Translations under genes and position numbers: made by a program
Assembly (NCBI GenBank): GCA_964036155.1
Contig: OZ038423.1
Coordinates: 18,615,249-18,679,248 of the forward strand
Reading direction: 5' to 3'
From: Diploscapter coronatus
Lineage: Eukaryota; Nematoda; Chromadorea; Rhabditida; Rhabditidae
DNA: 64,000 bases
Part shown: positions 61,401 to 64,000 of the stretch, piece by piece
Layout: each line of letters starts with the position of its first letter
Position numbering within the stretch: position 1 is the stretch's first letter
Notes under the pieces: generated by a model
Database searches by the model: none
What the model was told of the DNA's origin: nothing
What the model saw: only the letters and a program-made list of their open reading frames with translations

Positions 61401-64000
61401 GCACGAGACGGGCAGGGAGCCGAGTCAAGTCGAATGATTTGCCCTTCTCCGAGATGCCTCTTTTCCTCTCCTACTAACACCACAGGTACAATCAGTCAGA
61501 CTGTGTATGAAGAATAAATACAAGAAACGATGGAAAAAAAACGATGTGCGGAATGAAAGAGAAAATAGAGCTGCTAATGAGAGAAATAAAGACGATAAGT
61601 TAAAGAAGGAGAAAAAATCTATAGAATATACAAACACTTAGACTGTCATCTTACATCATTCGATATGAAAGGTAGTCCTATTGTACCTAACATATGGGAG
61701 ATGAAAAGAAGTGAGACATCGAGAATTGAGAATTCAATCAAATATTTTTACCACTCTCGCTGCTTGGCAGAATATAAATCAATAAGAAAAAGATCATTGG
61801 AAACTTGTCGGAGTTAATTCCTTCAGTGACAAACTAATTGGCAAAATTCGGAATTGTACAACAATCCAACAAGAAATGTTTGCGCTTCAACAGAGGTAAT
61901 AGTAGCCAAAATATATCAGGCATCTAAAATTTCACTCAACAACGAATTATTGGTCCTCTACGATGAAAAAATAGGTCTGCAGAGCAACCAGACACCAAAA
62001 ATGTCGTAGATTGAATGTGAAAAAGGCATTCAGAAAAAGGAATAGAAGAAAAGAGGTGTGAGGATAAAGTGAAACCGAGAACGTGAAGAAAGACTGGGAA
62101 AAACACAGAGGGAATACAGTTAGGCAGTTAGACATTGAGGCATTCCTCTGGCAAATTCGAAGATACGAAGTAAGAAAGGGAGAAGAAAAATGGCGAAATG
62201 TCGATTCCTATTTTGATTCCTTTCCCACAGACACACTGGAGAATTCGAATTCCTTATAAAACTTGTATCAAAAACCGCGCTATCCAAAAAATGGAAACAC
62301 TGAAATCGAACCCCTTTTTGAAACGAAAATGCGAGTTCTCCAGCCTCCTCTCATAAACGCTATTGATAATCAAATTAACAGAACAGAAACGGAGAAAAGC
62401 AACTGGGAGACCGACCGAGAGGCTGACATTGATGTGTTTGATATTCACAATTCAGATAGAGAATCGATCGAATGAATACAGCATTTGTAATAGCTGCAGA
62501 GGGTGAGAATATGCTGCTGCTATTAGCTGGCCGAGGGTTGAAAGTTAAATGCGGACCTTCTCATTGAAAGGAGAAGGGGAAAGGAAAAGGGAAGGAAAGG
62601 GGAGAACATCTGTGAATCGGCCGGGCTGCATAAATGTGAAGAAGGAAAGGAGACGCGAAGGAGCAATTCAACTGCAGAAACAGGCAAAAACTGCAGCTGC
62701 AAATAGCTGCCTATATATGTAAGGAGTTCAATGGAAACTAGACACCCAAATCAGTCTATTTACAATTTGCACAACACATGTACAAATCGACTGTGACAAA
62801 TCAAATCTACACAAAAGTAAAAGTTCAAAAATTTTAAAATCGTGATTTTGCGATCTCTGACATAGAAGGATCATGTTAGAGCAAGAGCAATTCGGGACGA
62901 TATTTGCAGGACTGAAATAAATGTGAAAGGAAATTGAATTTTGACAAAGGTTACAGGATGTACAGTATTTAAAGAAAGGGTAGATAAAATTTCCTACTAG
63001 AATACAATCAAGATAAAATAAGCAAAATCAGACAATTTCTAATCTGAAACTATAGACAATCGCTATGAAATATAAAAATAAAGTCAAACTCCTAACTTTC
63101 ATTACTTTTTTGTAGTGTTCTGTCAATACAAGCAAATCATATGGCAGACTTAGAACAGCAGGTGATAAGATAAAAAAAATAGCTGACAGTTGACAGATTT
63201 GACGATAAGCTAAAATAGAGGTGTTAGAAGCAGAAGTAGGAGAAGCAAAACGAACGGAGAACGGATAATTTACGTTTTGTGGGGCTGCAGTGATTTGTGA
63301 TGGGGAGATATGAAAATGACACAATTGGGAAAAGAACTGGGCAATCGAACGATGAAAATAAAAATGTCTGCGGGGTGATAATGATAAATGAGCGTTTGAA
63401 GGTAGTGAGGAGGGAAATGTTAGAAAGGAAACGAGACCACATAACCGACCGAGTAGAAATCAAAAATTCGCCTTCGATAAACAAGTAGACACTAACAAGT
63501 TCTCATAAACCTTTTATGAGGAAGACAACATCGCTGCTGCGCGCTAGGTCGCGTTCAGAGAGAAACCTTGATTTCCTTCTTTAGGAAAAAAATTTCAATT
63601 CACGAAAATGGCTGAAAAGAGGCAAGAGACACAGCTTGGAAATTTTTCTCCTAATTAAACATGAGGTTCATAGATGAGTGAGTGTGGAAACGCAAGAGAA
63701 GAAGCAACTTTTGTAGCCGTTTGGGCTATTTGGAGAAGGAGCTTTGAATTTGAGAAGAGGGAATGGGCAAAGAGCTATGCAGTTGCAGGCAAGCAGCCAA
63801 AAGGGAAGACTCAAATGAAAGTGGAAGGCAATGTTTATGGCAAAGATGCAGCAGCGAAGTTGTTGGACCAAAGCAGACAAAAAGTGGCAAGAGGATCGTA
63901 AGTATGAATATATGATTCATTGGGTATTTGGTCGGTCATTCAACAGCCACATGACTAGCCTGTGCATAGTTAGGAAGTGAGAAAATGCTTGTTGTGCACA
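58472..64000. other. 5.5-kb region without a recognised gene, strongly purine-biased on the + strand
   Basis: Upstream of the PPP2R3 ATG. The + strand is rich in GAAAGG/GGAAAT runs, especially 58900-59380, 60500-60800, 61200-61400 and 62560-62680. The longest frames (for example the minus-strand frame 58905-59468) are Ser/Phe/Leu-rich shadows of this bias. A + frame at 63674-63901 looks slightly more protein-like but has no homology or splice context that I recognise. The region may hold 5' UTR exons, a long first intron or enhancers of PPP2R3. Confidence 0.5.

Noticed and set aside
63674..63901. + strand frame MSECGNAREEATFVAVWAIW near the window end
   Set aside because: Has an ATG and a balanced composition at first, but no homology, no splice sites of note, and sits in the purine-biased region; kept only as a remark in the region entry.

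Overview
The window is animal nuclear DNA, AT-rich, with many short introns (smallest seen 40 bp; most 42-60 bp) ending in TTTCAG, TTGCAG or TTTTAG. A nematode, or a close relative, is the best guess. The support is the pairing of receptor-L-domain secreted proteins (like C. elegans irld genes) with an IgGFc-binding-domain mucin-like protein, both large nematode families, together with the intron style. I did not prove this. I found no rRNA, tRNA, CRISPR, prokaryotic or viral genes.

Layout. 0.4-1.7 kb (+): 3' end of a coiled-coil gene, possibly MTUS/ATIP-like. 3.1-4.5 kb (-): last exons of two small genes, one a Cys-rich single-pass membrane protein. 5.2-10.2 kb (+): WDR48/UAF1, 19 exons. 11.1-20.8 kb (+): tandem pair of receptor-L-domain genes. 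21.3-25.0 kb (-): secreted IgGFc-binding-domain protein with a long Ser/Thr/Pro tail and hydrophobic C-terminus. 26.8-39.8 kb (-): a 50-exon coiled-coil protein of 1,759 aa with a syntaphilin-like box and a GRIP-like C-terminus. 42.1-45.6 kb (-): NKAP. 45.8-49.6 kb (+): VPS45, divergent from NKAP across 209 bp. 50.6-58.5 kb (-): PP2A B'' regulatory subunit (PPP2R3 family), 18 exons, with an unusual acidic N-terminal half. 58.5-64 kb: no gene seen, strongly purine-biased on the + strand.

Exon chains were built by joining splice sites so that phase and family homology are kept. WDR48, VPS45, NKAP, PPP2R3, the second L-domain gene and the 50-exon gene each close to an exact multiple of three from ATG to stop. 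The genes form no operon-like unit. They mix housekeeping functions (deubiquitination, membrane fusion, RNA processing, phosphatase control, perhaps Golgi tethering) with a lineage-specific secreted block (L-domain pair plus IgGFc/mucin gene, converging tail to tail). Nine hairpin-type (MITE-like) inverted repeats of several families sit in introns and intergenic DNA. Four introns need a GC donor instead of GT.
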